DNA of 64,000 nt from Fidelibacterota bacterium (GTDB lineage Bacteria > Fidelibacterota > UBA8477 > JABMPR01): assembly GCA_024278595.1 (NCBI GenBank), contig JAJRSW010000068.1:1-64000 (forward strand), written 5' to 3'. Under the pieces are notes generated by a model. It had not been told where the DNA came from and did no database searches. It saw only the letters and a list, made by a program, of their open reading frames with translations. This document shows, in pieces, positions 16,611 to 25,644 of the stretch. Each line of letters starts with the position of its first letter. Within the stretch, counting starts at the first letter, position 1. A program made the position numbers and the translations under genes.

Positions 16611-18068
16611 ATGAAACGTGAAAGACCTCAGTCATTTAATACAGTGCCCATCAAAGAACGCCTTACCATTCCCCGTCAGGATATGCCGGAACAGGATGCT
16701 TTACAGCGTAGTACAAATTTTCTGGAAGTAAATCTTGGCCTCAATCCGGAACAAGCAGTCATCGAAGCCCAACGTTGCATAGAATGTAAAAACCCAACCT
16801 GCATGGATGGCTGTCCCGTCAATATCAAGATCCCTGATTTTATTCAATTGATCTGCAATGAAGATTTCCTGGGCGCTGCTGACAAGATCAAGGAAGACAA
16901 CTCGCTGCCGGCGGTCTGTGGCCGGGTCTGCCCTCAGGAAACTCAGTGTGAAGAGGTCTGTGTCGTTGGAAAACGTTTTGAAGCTGTAGCAATCGGCCGC
17001 CTGGAACGCTTTGTCGCAGATTATGCCATGATCCACGGAAACGGTTCTACCAAAGTATTTGATAAGCCCGAACCTTCTGGACAAAAAGTTGCCATCGTAG
17101 GATCCGGTCCGGCTGGATTGGCCGTTGCCAGTGATCTCATCAAAGAAGGTCACGAGATTACCGTATTCGAGGCTCTGCACGAATTTGGCGGAGTTCTGGT
17201 TTATGGTATCCCTGAGTTTCGTTTACCCAAAGCCATTTTACGGGAAGAGGTCGCCAATCTGGAAGCAATGGGTGTAAAATTCGTTAAGAATTTCATTGTT
17301 GGACGCACCATGACCATCCAGGAATTAATGGCTGACGAAGGTTTTGATGCAGTCTTTTTGGGATTGGGAGCAGGTTTGCCACGTTTTATGAATATCCCTG
17401 GCGAAAATCTTAACGGTGTCTATTCTGCCAATGAATTCTTAACGCGTTCGAATCTCATGCGTGGCTATGAATTCCCGGAATGGGACACACCGCTCTATCG
17501 GGCGAAACACGCCATTATCGTTGGTGGGGGAAATACAGCCATGGATGCAGTGCGAACTGCCAAACGGCTTGGAGCCGATGAAGCCTCCATCGTCTATCGC
17601 CGTTCTGAAGAAGAAATGCCCGCTCGTAACGAAGAGATCCATCACGCCAAAGAAGAAGGCGTAGCCTTCCTGAACCTGGTAAATCCCATAAAGTTTATTG
17701 GCGATGAGCAAGGCAATGTGATCGCTGCAGAATGCTTACGCATGGAGCTGGGGGAGCCAGATGGATCCGGGCGTCGGCGTCCCATCCCCATGAAAGGCTC
17801 TGAGTTTACCATGAAAGTTGACATGGTGGTCATTGCCGTCGGTAACGGATCCAACCCGCTCATCGCCCAGACCACACCTGAGATCGAGACCAATAAATGG
17901 GGCAATATTGTGGCCGATGAAGATGGAAAAACCTCCATGGAAGGGGTCTACGCCGGGGGGGATATTGTCAGTGGGGGTGCTACTGTCATTCTCGCCATGG
18001 GTGCCGGCCGAAAATCTGCCGCTGCCATCAGTGAGTATTTGAAATCAAAGGTTGGGAGTGTTGTATGA
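16611..18068 (+). CDS. Large subunit of an NfnAB/SudAB-type oxidoreductase (glutamate-synthase small-subunit family)
   Basis: The ATG at 16611 has GGAGG seven bases upstream; the ORF-track TTG at 16605 is less likely. The N-terminal domain carries two [4Fe-4S] sets (CIECKNPTCMDGCP and CGRVCPQETQCEEVC). Then come a FAD Rossmann fold (VAIVGSGPAGLAVA), an NADP fold (AIIVGGGNTAMDAVR) and the C-terminal FAD motif (GVYAGGDIVSGGATVI). Annotated elsewhere as homotetrameric glutamate synthase, NfnB or SudA; the adjacent NfnA/SudB-type subunit favours the last two. Its stop overlaps the ferritin-like gene by ATGA. Confidence 0.88.
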   Translation: MKRERPQSFNTVPIKERLTIPRQDMPEQDALQRSTNFLEVNLGLNPEQAVIEAQRCIECKNPTCMDGCPVNIKIPDFIQLICNEDFLGAADKIKEDNSLPAVCGRVCPQETQCEEVCVVGKRFEAVAIGRLERFVADYAMIHGNGSTKVFDKPEPSGQKVAIVGSGPAGLAVASDLIKEGHEITVFEALHEFGGVLVYGIPEFRLPKAILREEVANLEAMGVKFVKNFIVGRTMTIQELMADEGFDAVFLGLGAGLPRFMNIPGENLNGVYSANEFLTRSNLMRGYEFPEWDTPLYRAKHAIIVGGGNTAMDAVRTAKRLGADEASIVYRRSEEEMPARNEEIHHAKEEGVAFLNLVNPIKFIGDEQGNVIAAECLRMELGEPDGSGRRRPIPMKGSEFTMKVDMVVIAVGNGSNPLIAQTTPEIETNKWGNIVADEDGKTSMEGVYAGGDIVSGGATVILAMGAGRKSAAAISEYLKSKVGSVV

Positions 18069-18529
18069 GCTTTAAAGAACAGGTCAGCTCCATGAATATG
18101 GAAGCAATTGTGGAAATGTGTATCGATCAGGAGCAGCAGGCTATCGATCTCTACACCATGGCTCGGGATCAAGCCAAAGACAAGAGCGCCCGACAGAAAT
18201 TCCAGGAACTCATTGACATGGAAACAGAGCACAAGGTTGCGCTGAAAGATTTTGAGCTGGAGCGTTATCTTGAACTCCCCCCAGCCGATCTGAAAGTGAC
18301 CGATTATCTTATGGCGCCTAACACGCGGGAAAATATGACAACCCAGCAGATTCTCATTCTGGCAGCCAAGCGAGAGGGTAAAACCGCCCGTATGTATCAG
18401 GAACTCGCTGACCTCTTTGTCCAGGATAAAAAATTGAATACCTTTTTTCAAATGATGGCTGATGAAGAACTGCGTCATAAACACGATCTGGAAACTGAGT
18501 ATGAAAATGAGTTTTTACAGGAAGGATAA
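18065..18529 (+). CDS. Ferritin-like (rubrerythrin-type) diiron protein
   Basis: A 154-residue all-helical protein with ferritin-like ligand motifs: an early Glu (DQEQQAIDLY), EliDMETEH (ExxH), a third-helix Glu (AAKREGKTARMY) and MADEELRHKHDLE (a second ExxH-like set). There is no C-terminal rubredoxin domain. It may store iron or reduce peroxide; which one cannot be told. The ATGA overlap with the upstream oxidoreductase gene implies tight coupling, so that enzyme may supply its electrons (inference). A terminator follows. Confidence 0.8.
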   Translation: MSFKEQVSSMNMEAIVEMCIDQEQQAIDLYTMARDQAKDKSARQKFQELIDMETEHKVALKDFELERYLELPPADLKVTDYLMAPNTRENMTTQQILILAAKREGKTARMYQELADLFVQDKKLNTFFQMMADEELRHKHDLETEYENEFLQEG

Positions 18530-18569
18530 GTCCTTTATCTGGATTAAATTCTTATGAATAAGCAACGAG

Positions 18570-18600
18570 AAGCCTCGGCCAGTCTGGGGCTTTTGTTTTT
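18570..18600 (+). terminator. Terminator of the NfnAB/ferritin operon
   Basis: Seven-pair stem AAGCCTC / GGGGCTT (one G-T pair) and a T-rich tail (TTTTGTTTTT). Confidence 0.8.
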
Positions 18601-18681
18601 CTTGAATAGATACTTGCAGTGGTTTTGACCCCCCATTGATGATATCTTTCACTCTCAGTTTTTTTAGTGAAGGAAATAAGC

Positions 18682-19188
18682 GTGATCATCGAAAAATTAA
18701 TCTCCCTGCTGGAGAGTCAAGCTGATAGTTTATCAGAAAGTTGGATCCAGCTGTTGAAAGAAAATGAGAATACAGCAGCTTACCAGAATCTGGATGATGA
18801 AAGCCTGTCTCAATATTCACATTTTGTCTACCAGCAGTTGAAACTATGGTTGGATTGGCAGATAACTTCAGCAGAGGTAGCAAAGCTATTCTGGCAGGTA
18901 GGCGTGGAACGCAAGGCCCAACAGGTTCCACTTTCAGATATTTATTATGCAGTTGTGCTGGCCAGACGCAATCTTTTTATCAATATTTTGGAAAAATTAG
19001 GCGCTGATGAAAAAGTTGATATGGTGGAACTCATCGCCTTCACCAGCCGGATCACCTACTTTTTTGATAAGATCGGCTACTATGTGGTCAAAGGCTATGA
19101 AGGGGCTGGAGAACCCTCAGCTGAAGACGAGGAATCTCTGGATAAGATCCTGAAAGCTTTTCGGGCTGGAACCAGCTCCAAGCCTTAA
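18682..19188 (+). CDS. RsbRD_N-like sensor-domain protein
   Basis: The GTG at 18682 is preferred (AAGGAA six bases before); the ORF track starts five codons earlier. The single domain (LLESQADSLSESWIQLL ... YHFVYQQLKLWLDWQ ... VGVERKAQQVPLSDIYYAVVLARR) resembles RsbRD_N, the N-terminal sensing domain of RsbR-type and some kinase proteins. No STAS, kinase or HTH domain is attached, and the C-terminus is acidic and probably disordered. Its own transcription unit lies between two terminators or convergent ends. Likely a stand-alone regulator; partner unknown. Confidence 0.55.
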   Translation: MIIEKLISLLESQADSLSESWIQLLKENENTAAYQNLDDESLSQYSHFVYQQLKLWLDWQITSAEVAKLFWQVGVERKAQQVPLSDIYYAVVLARRNLFINILEKLGADEKVDMVELIAFTSRITYFFDKIGYYVVKGYEGAGEPSAEDEESLDKILKAFRAGTSSKP

Positions 19189-19206
19189 AAGATACATGTG
19201 GATTTG

Positions 19207-20838
19207 TTACATCTGATCCGGAGCACTGATCCCCAGGATATCCAGGCCATTCCTCAGGGTGATCTGGATTGCTTCCAGTAAGGCCAGTCTGGCCTTGGAA
19301 AGATCCGGTTGATCCAGATCGATGACCTTGTACTCTGTGTAAAACTTATGCAAAGCTGTAGCCAGACCGTATAGAAAAACCGGGAGATGGTGAATCTCTA
19401 AAGCACGCCGGCAATGGTCAATCACCTCCGGAAATTCAAGGGCTTCATTGATCAATGCAATAGTATATTCCTCATTCAGTAGGGACAGATCAGCCTGCCG
19501 GATATCAGTATCCAGACCACGTTCTTTAGCCCGGCGAAAAATGCTGGAAATACGAGCGTGAGCATATTGCAGATAGAATACTGGATTCTCTTCAGTTTGC
19601 CGCTTTGCCAAATCAAGATCGAAATTGAGATGACTCGAAGCACTCCGCATGATATAAAAATAGCGGACTACATCGACCCCGACTTCATCGATCAATTCAT
19701 CCAGGGTCACAAAGTTAGCTTTACGGGTTGACATCTTTACCACTTCCCCGGAGCGTAGCAGGGTGACAAACTGATGGATCACCACATGAATATGCTCATA
19801 CTCTAAGCCCATTACCCGCAGGGCAGTCAATACATCTGGATAGGCATCAATGTGATCCGCCCCAAAAATATCAACCACCAGATCAAAACCCCGAGCGATC
19901 TTTTCTCTATGATAAGCAATATCCGGTAACCGATAGGTGGGCTCACCGCTGGATTTTACCAGGACCCGATCTTGTTCTATGCCCAGTTCAGAGGTCTTAA
20001 ACCAGGTGGCACCGTCCTTTTTATAGAGGAGATCTTGCTCCTTCAGGATGGCCAGAACCTCATCGATCTTGCCGGTTTCATAAAGTGAACGCTCATTGTA
20101 AAAGACATCATGAATGACCCCGATCCGTTTCAAACTGGATCTGATTATGGCAAATATCGATCTTTCAGCATAGTCCTTGAAAATATTTACATCGCTTTCC
20201 ACATCAAGGTCAGGTTGCTCTTCCAACAGACGCTTGGCCACGTCGATAAGATAATGACCCTCATACCCACCATCCGGAAGCGCGATGGACTGTCCCTTGA
20301 GACCCAGATAACGACTTTTCAACGATTCACCCAGGAGCCGCATCTGGCGACCGGCATTATTGAAATAGTATTCGCGGGTCACATCATAGCCGGACCAGGT
20401 CAGAATAGCAGCCAGGGTATCTCCCAGAACGGTCTGACGTCCGTGTCCAACAGTCAGCGGACCAGTGGGATTAGCACTGACAAATTCTACCTGAGCGGTT
20501 TTCCCGGCGCCGATGGCATTTTTGCCATAATTTTCACGAAGTTCTAGAATATGCTTTAGTTGGGTGGTCAAATATGATGCGGATTGGAAGAAATTGATAA
20601 AGCCCGGTTTAACGATCTCATATTTTTCTACGATTTCCGGATCAAGATTGATCTCTGCCAGCAATTCTTCAGCGATCTGCATGGGCGCCCGTTTGAGATC
20701 CCGAGCCAGGGTCATGGCTATGTTGCTGGCCCAATCTCCATTTTCAGCTTTTTTGGGACGGGATAGTTGAATTTGTTTGGCAGGCCAATCCAGTTGAATC
20801 AGACGAGCACGGATCTGTTCTTCTAAATAATCAAGCAT
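19207..20838 (-). CDS. argS: Arginyl-tRNA synthetase
   Basis: Class I synthetase that charges tRNA-Arg. The N-terminal Add1-like domain is followed by the HIGH region SANPTGPLTVGHGRQ, the YFNNAGRQ block, the IFGADHIDAYPDV region, the KMSKS-like VKMSTRKANFVTLDELIDEVG and the C-terminal DALR anticodon domain. Length 543 is within the family range. It is the last gene of a minus-strand cluster and ends convergent with the RsbRD_N-like gene without a clear terminator. Confidence 0.97.
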   Translation of the reverse strand: MLDYLEEQIRARLIQLDWPAKQIQLSRPKKAENGDWASNIAMTLARDLKRAPMQIAEELLAEINLDPEIVEKYEIVKPGFINFFQSASYLTTQLKHILELRENYGKNAIGAGKTAQVEFVSANPTGPLTVGHGRQTVLGDTLAAILTWSGYDVTREYYFNNAGRQMRLLGESLKSRYLGLKGQSIALPDGGYEGHYLIDVAKRLLEEQPDLDVESDVNIFKDYAERSIFAIIRSSLKRIGVIHDVFYNERSLYETGKIDEVLAILKEQDLLYKKDGATWFKTSELGIEQDRVLVKSSGEPTYRLPDIAYHREKIARGFDLVVDIFGADHIDAYPDVLTALRVMGLEYEHIHVVIHQFVTLLRSGEVVKMSTRKANFVTLDELIDEVGVDVVRYFYIMRSASSHLNFDLDLAKRQTEENPVFYLQYAHARISSIFRRAKERGLDTDIRQADLSLLNEEYTIALINEALEFPEVIDHCRRALEIHHLPVFLYGLATALHKFYTEYKVIDLDQPDLSKARLALLEAIQITLRNGLDILGISAPDQM

Positions 20839-21047
20839 GTGTGGATTCGATCAATTCTAAAGGATCAGTTAATAAAAAGTCAGGAAATATCATTGAGATC
20901 CATAATATTTCAACTGGTAGAATATGGTATTTCAAGGAGTGGCGCAGTCTATGGTCAGAAATCAGATTATTAAACTGAAGTATGACACTACTATTTTCAC
21001 TCGGTTAACTTCGGCCATACTAATATCTATCCAAATCGCAAACAGTG

Positions 21048-21449
21048 CTATAGATCTTCAAAAAGTGGAGTATCAGCATTGGGGAGCTGATCCTCATCAG
21101 ATAGTTCGGTGATCTTTGCATCAACCCAGAGGCGTTCCAGGTCATAGTAATCACGACTGGCATCGTGAAAAATATGCACGACCACATTAACGTAATCCAG
21201 CAGGATCCATTCACGGGTAGCATAACCTTCCCGACTATAAGGTCGTTCTACCGCAGCGAGTTCATCCACAATATGGTCGGTTATGGCTTTGACCTGCACA
21301 TCTGAGCTCCCGGAGCAGATCACGAAAAAATCAGTCATGGATGTGAGCTTCTGTACATCCAGAATCTTTACTTTATTTGCTTTTTTTTGCTGGGCGAGTT
21401 CACCGATCTCAAAAGCCAGCTTTTTTGAATCCAGGTAGTTATTAGGCAT
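21048..21449 (-). CDS. rsfS: Ribosomal silencing factor RsfS
   Basis: Binds ribosomal protein uL14 and blocks subunit joining when nutrients are short. Motifs: KANKVKILDVQKLTSMTDFFVICSGSSDVQVKAI and GYATREWILLDYVNVVVHIFHDASRDYYDLERLW, the core of the family. 133 residues with a short acidic tail. It lies between the LytR_C gene and argS in the minus-strand cluster. Confidence 0.93.
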   Translation of the reverse strand: MPNNYLDSKKLAFEIGELAQQKKANKVKILDVQKLTSMTDFFVICSGSSDVQVKAITDHIVDELAAVERPYSREGYATREWILLDYVNVVVHIFHDASRDYYDLERLWVDAKITELSDEDQLPNADTPLFEDL

Positions 21450-21506
21450 AGATCATTTCATTTTTTAATTGATTGGGGTTGGAACAATTGTGGCAAGCCT
21501 GGCAGC

Positions 21507-22073
21507 CTAAGACTTCTTATCTTTATAGGCTGGAACCGATTTGTAATCATGACCGATGATCATGGTTATATCCACTGCCAGACTGGCATCCACTTCAATA
21601 CTGACCCGATCTCGTTGGATACCCAGTTCCTCAGCCAGCTTAAAGGCAGCATCTGTATTGTTAGTTCGAGCAATAATGATGGTGTTGTCATAACGAAAAT
21701 GAGCAGCGTTCTCAGTATTCAGGACATCAAAGGTCTTTTCATGAACGATATCTTTAAACAGGGCCGCCACTCCGCTCACACCACAGCCATTCAGGATCTC
21801 AATCGTCACATTAGGGTACTTTTTACTGGCAATCAGCGTTTCAGGGGTGACCTCTTCAGGGATCTCTGCATAATAGCGCATTTCCTCCGCCACAGCCCGG
21901 TTATTGGTGTGCCGGTTCCAAAATGACCAGATAAAGGTGAGCACCAACACAGAGAGTGCCAGCATCAGAAAATTCACCAGCATATCAGCTGATTGGGCAG
22001 GTCGTTTTTTACGGTTTTTTTTGGTAGCGCGTCGGGATTGTTTGGAGGTTTTGCTGTTCAGAACTTTTGCCAT
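21507..22073 (-). CDS. Membrane-anchored LytR C-terminal-domain protein
   Basis: A basic N-terminus (SRRATKKNRKKRP), one transmembrane helix (MLVNFLMLALSVLVLTFIWSF) and a periplasmic LytR_C domain (VTIEILNGCGVSGVAALF ... VLNTENAAHFRYDNTIIIARTNN ... LGI). The catalytic LCP phosphotransferase domain is absent. Such domains are often linked to wall or envelope assembly and commonly sit just before rsfS in bacterial genomes, as here. Start at 22073, a few bases after the preceding gene's stop. Confidence 0.78.
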   Translation of the reverse strand: MAKVLNSKTSKQSRRATKKNRKKRPAQSADMLVNFLMLALSVLVLTFIWSFWNRHTNNRAVAEEMRYYAEIPEEVTPETLIASKKYPNVTIEILNGCGVSGVAALFKDIVHEKTFDVLNTENAAHFRYDNTIIIARTNNTDAAFKLAEELGIQRDRVSIEVDASLAVDITMIIGHDYKSVPAYKDKKS

Positions 22074-22079
22074 TTAAGA

Positions 22080-22583
22080 TCAGTATCCTCGTGGTCGATA
22101 AATGTTGGGTCTAAAAAATTGGTTATAACTATTAGCCGGTTGCTGACTGAATCCAAAATGAAAATACAGATTTTCTTTTGGTTGATACGTGATCTCACCG
22201 CCATACAGGATATTTTCTTTGTTAAAGCCATTGATAAATGAATACTGCTCATCCACCGGTGTGATCGTTGAGAAGGGGGAGTGCATCAGACCAACAAATC
22301 CCCTAACACTCAGTTGAGGGTTGATCACATAATCAAAACTGGACCTCAGGAGACCCATGGCAACGGCCTCGCCACCGGCAGAGCTCATCTGCATGGAATA
22401 ACTGTTGTGAAAATTGACCCGGGACAGATCGATACCAAGGATACTGGGGGCTCCGTTCGAGCTCTTTATATTGAGACCGGGAATGTTGGGCACATCCTGT
22501 TTGTACTGTGCCTGTAGCAACAGAGGAACCAGCACTAAGATTGCACTCATGATCAAGATATATCTGTTTTTTTCAGCCTTCAT
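22080..22583 (-). CDS. Secreted protein of unknown function, probably beta-rich
   Basis: Signal peptide (MKAEKNRYILIMSAILVLVPLLLQAQ), then 140 residues with features of a small outer-membrane or periplasmic beta protein (NSYSMQMSSAGGEAVAMGLL, ILYGGEITYQPKENLYFHFGFSQQP). No family recognised. AGGAG inside the end of the upstream gene sits nine bases before its ATG, and the next gene starts six bases after its stop, so it is embedded in the operon. The position next to a LytR_C protein hints at an envelope role. Confidence 0.6.
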   Translation of the reverse strand: MKAEKNRYILIMSAILVLVPLLLQAQYKQDVPNIPGLNIKSSNGAPSILGIDLSRVNFHNSYSMQMSSAGGEAVAMGLLRSSFDYVINPQLSVRGFVGLMHSPFSTITPVDEQYSFINGFNKENILYGGEITYQPKENLYFHFGFSQQPANSYNQFFRPNIYRPRGY

Positions 22584-22586
22584 ATA

Positions 22587-23333
22587 CTACTCCTGCGCGG
22601 TCAAAATCTTTGCTTCCACTGTTTTTAATTCATCCACAGTGTTGATACCCTGAATTTCAGAAAAAGTTTCACAGATTTCAACCCCTACCTTTGCTCCCGT
22701 GTTTTGCATCAAGGGCAGGACATCCGGCAGGTAATATTCACCCTGAGCGTTGCTGTTGCCCACTTTGTTGAGTTCGGCAAAGAGTTTTCTGCTGTCAAAA
22801 ACATAAATACCGGAATTGATCTCATTGATGTTTAGCTGCTCTTTACTGGCATCCTTGTGCTCCACCACCCGATCGAACAGATCTTCCCCGGTGCGCAGGA
22901 CCCGTCCATAACCTTTGGGATTATCAGCTAAGGCAGTGAGCACTGTGGCGGCAAAATTGCCCCTGTGGTGTTTGTCCAGCAAAGCCGCTAAAGTACTGCC
23001 CCGCAGGAGCGGAACATCCCCGGATAATACGATGACATCACCCTCAAAATCTTTGAGTAGTTCCGCCGTTTGCAGAACGGCATGACCCGTACCCAGTTGT
23101 TCCAATTGTTCAGCAAAAAGTACCGCTTCGTTTTTTAGAGAGTCTCTTACAACTTGCTGTTGATGACCAACGATGCAAATGATACGGGTCGCTGAAAGAC
23201 TTTTGGCCTGATCCACCACATATTGGATCAGCGGTTTGCCTAAAACCAGATTGCAGACTTTCGGAATATCGTCACGCTGCATGCGGGTGCCTTTTCCGGC
23301 TGCCATGATCACTACTGCTAATTGTTTACCCAT
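22587..23333 (-). CDS. GlmU-type nucleotidyltransferase domain protein (single domain)
   Basis: The N-terminal signature AAGKGTRMQRDDIPKVC, the GTGHAVLQT loop, LSGDVPLLR, GYGRVLR, VEHKDAS and NEINSGIYVF match the uridylyltransferase half of GlmU, which makes UDP-GlcNAc. The left-handed beta-helix acetyltransferase half is missing (250 residues against about 450). It may be a UDP-sugar pyrophosphorylase working with a separate acetyltransferase. Start at 23333 fits AGGG six bases upstream; 23339 is an alternative. Confidence 0.85.
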   Translation of the reverse strand: MGKQLAVVIMAAGKGTRMQRDDIPKVCNLVLGKPLIQYVVDQAKSLSATRIICIVGHQQQVVRDSLKNEAVLFAEQLEQLGTGHAVLQTAELLKDFEGDVIVLSGDVPLLRGSTLAALLDKHHRGNFAATVLTALADNPKGYGRVLRTGEDLFDRVVEHKDASKEQLNINEINSGIYVFDSRKLFAELNKVGNSNAQGEYYLPDVLPLMQNTGAKVGVEICETFSEIQGINTVDELKTVEAKILTAQE

Positions 23334-23393
23334 ATTCATCCCTATTCATCGTCAACTTAACCGCATGAGCTGTAAAGAATACGAAATTATAGT

Positions 23394-24494
23394 TTAGACC
23401 GAACTTATGATCCCGCCACCAACCACATTCCTATCCTGAAAAAAAACAGCTGATTGTCCTGGCGTAATGGCATTTTCCGGTTTTTCAAAGACCACCCTGA
23501 GCTCATCCTCAGAAATGCGGGTGATGGTTGCTGCTGCTGCCGCATGATTATAGCGTATCTGAACATCAACAGGATGATCGATGATGTGATCCTCAGGGAT
23601 CAACCAATTACACGAATTTACCGTAAAAGAAGTGGCGTCAGCATCTGCCCTGTTTCCAATATGAATGATGTTCCGTTCCCTATCGATCTTATTGATGAAT
23701 ACGCGCTCTCCTGTTGCCAGGCCCAGGCCTTTACGCTGTCCCACTGTATAGTTGAAGATACCCAGGTGTTGACCAATCACTTTTCCCTCTGAATCAACAA
23801 AATCGCCTGAAGGAGCAGCCCTGACTATTTCTGGATACTGCTCATTGAGAAAACGCCGATAATCGTTATCCGGTACAAAGCAAATCTCCATGCTTTCCGG
23901 TGTTTCTGCCGTTCTCATATCAGCCTGGGCAGCCAGGTGGCGAACATCTTTTTTTGAAAGATCCCCCAGGGGAAAAAGCGTTCGCTCCAGATCCGCTTGA
24001 CGGATCCCCCAGAGTGCATAGGACTGATCCTTATGTAGGTCTTTTCCACGTTTGATCACCCAGCGTCCGGAGGCTTCATGCTTAACTTTTCGCGCGTAGT
24101 GTCCGGTGGCCAGAAAATCTACTCCCAGGTCGTCCAGCTTATTGAGGAGTGCATGCCACTTGATCTCAGTGTTGCAAATAATACAGGGATTGGGAGTTCT
24201 GCCGACTTTGTATTCCGACACAAAATTTTCAATAACGATCTGTTTGAACTCGGCTGACATATCCAATGTATAGTGAGGGATACCCAAAGCGGCACATTCA
24301 GCTTTGGCATTGTTGATGTCATCCAGGGAACAACAGTTACTGTCATGGGTGGGCCGGCCACCTGTATCAATGTAGCCCCAAAGCTTCATGGTAACTCCCA
24401 TGACGTCATAACCCTGTTCCACCAGGAGCCGGGCTGCCAGAGAGCTGTCTACACCACCACTCATGGCGATGACTACTTTATATTTGGATTCCAT
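23394..24494 (-). CDS. mnmA: tRNA-specific 2-thiouridylase MnmA
   Basis: Thiolates U34 of tRNAs for Lys, Glu and Gln using sulfur from a cysteine desulfurase. The PP-loop SGGVDSS, the NCCSLDD block, the first catalytic Cys in GRTPNPCIICN, the ATGHYAR motif and the second Cys in PESMEICFVPD are all present, along with the C-terminal beta-barrel domains. Length 366 is typical. It overlaps the end of the cysteine desulfurase gene by 17 bases, matching their shared pathway. Confidence 0.96.
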   Translation of the reverse strand: MESKYKVVIAMSGGVDSSLAARLLVEQGYDVMGVTMKLWGYIDTGGRPTHDSNCCSLDDINNAKAECAALGIPHYTLDMSAEFKQIVIENFVSEYKVGRTPNPCIICNTEIKWHALLNKLDDLGVDFLATGHYARKVKHEASGRWVIKRGKDLHKDQSYALWGIRQADLERTLFPLGDLSKKDVRHLAAQADMRTAETPESMEICFVPDNDYRRFLNEQYPEIVRAAPSGDFVDSEGKVIGQHLGIFNYTVGQRKGLGLATGERVFINKIDRERNIIHIGNRADADATSFTVNSCNWLIPEDHIIDHPVDVQIRYNHAAAAATITRISEDELRVVFEKPENAITPGQSAVFFQDRNVVGGGIISSV

Positions 24495-25644
24495 CAGGAT
24501 CTCTTTGAATTGAATAAATGATCATTCCCAGTTCATCACAGAAATGATCGATCTCGGCTTTAGTCGTTTGGAGACCCAGAGAGATTCGCAAGCTGGCTTG
24601 AGCCAGGGTGTCTTCCAGACCCATGGCAGTCAGGACATGTGAAGGTGCCTGGGAACCGGAGCTGCAGGCCGAACCATTGGAGACAGCAATTTTGGCCATA
24701 TCCAAACGAATAAATAGGGCCTCTCCATCAACATGGTGAAACGAGCAGTTTAAAATATGCGAACTATAGCTAGCTTGACCCCGATTGATCTGGATCCCGG
24801 GAATGCTCCGTAATCGGACTTGCAGATGCTGAATAAGACTCTCATAATGCTGCTGTGATTCGGCATATTTTTCCAGAATAATCTCTGAAGCCCAGGCAAA
24901 TGATTTAGCTCCCAGGGTATTCTGCGTACCAGCCCGCAGGTTATTTTCCTGGCCTCCCCCAAAGCTGATTCCCTGGAGCGTTGTCCCACTCCGTAGAAAC
25001 AGCACCCCAATACCAGCTGGCGTTCCGATCTTGTGCCCTGATAACGCGAGTGAGTCTACCCCAATTGTGTCCAGCTGGAGCGGGATGTGTCCCAGGGCTT
25101 GCACCCCATCACAATGAAATTTAACACCTTGTTCACCGGCGATCCTGGCTATCTCGGATACGGGATGGATCAAACCAGTTTCGTTGTTGACCCACATGAG
25201 GGCTATCAAGGTGGTGTCAGCGCTGATACTCTTAGCCAGCTCATCCAGATCGATCTGTCCCTGAGCATCGGTGTGCAAATAACTCACCCTGAACCCATCC
25301 TGTTCCAATTGCTGGAAACTTTCCAGAACGGAGCGGTGTTCTGTCCGACAGGTGATAACATGCTTACCTCGCTGGGACTGAGATCGAGCTAAACCGGCGA
25401 TGGCCAGATTATTTGCCTCCGTACCACCAGAAGTAAAGAGGATCTCGCTGGGTTTGCAGGCTAAGCCCTCAGCGATGTTTTGGCGTGCCAGGTCCAGCTC
25501 TGCGGCTGCTGCCCGGCCAAGACTATGGATGCTGGAAGGGTTGGCCGTGGGTCGATCCAACCAGTGGGCAAGCTTGGCTCTCAGCTCTGGCAACAGGAAG
25601 GTCCCGGCTGCATGATCCAGATATATGTTCTCGCCACGCTTCAT
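24478..25644 (-). CDS. Cysteine desulfurase (NifS/IscS family)
   Basis: PLP enzyme that frees sulfur from cysteine for Fe-S clusters and tRNA thiolation. The ATG at 25644 opens MKRGENIYLDHAAGTFLLPE, a standard N-terminus; the 30 extra upstream codons in the ORF track are not family-like. The PLP lysine is in LSGHKIGTPAGIG; the His of TCRTEHRS, the Asp of HCDGVQALG, and the catalytic Cys in NGSACSSGSQAPSH are present. The SACSSGSQ form and short loop resemble group II-like NifS/IscS enzymes. First gene of the minus-strand operon and coupled to mnmA. Confidence 0.93.
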   Translation of the reverse strand: MKRGENIYLDHAAGTFLLPELRAKLAHWLDRPTANPSSIHSLGRAAAAELDLARQNIAEGLACKPSEILFTSGGTEANNLAIAGLARSQSQRGKHVITCRTEHRSVLESFQQLEQDGFRVSYLHTDAQGQIDLDELAKSISADTTLIALMWVNNETGLIHPVSEIARIAGEQGVKFHCDGVQALGHIPLQLDTIGVDSLALSGHKIGTPAGIGVLFLRSGTTLQGISFGGGQENNLRAGTQNTLGAKSFAWASEIILEKYAESQQHYESLIQHLQVRLRSIPGIQINRGQASYSSHILNCSFHHVDGEALFIRLDMAKIAVSNGSACSSGSQAPSHVLTAMGLEDTLAQASLRISLGLQTTKAEIDHFCDELGMIIYSIQRDPDGIQI

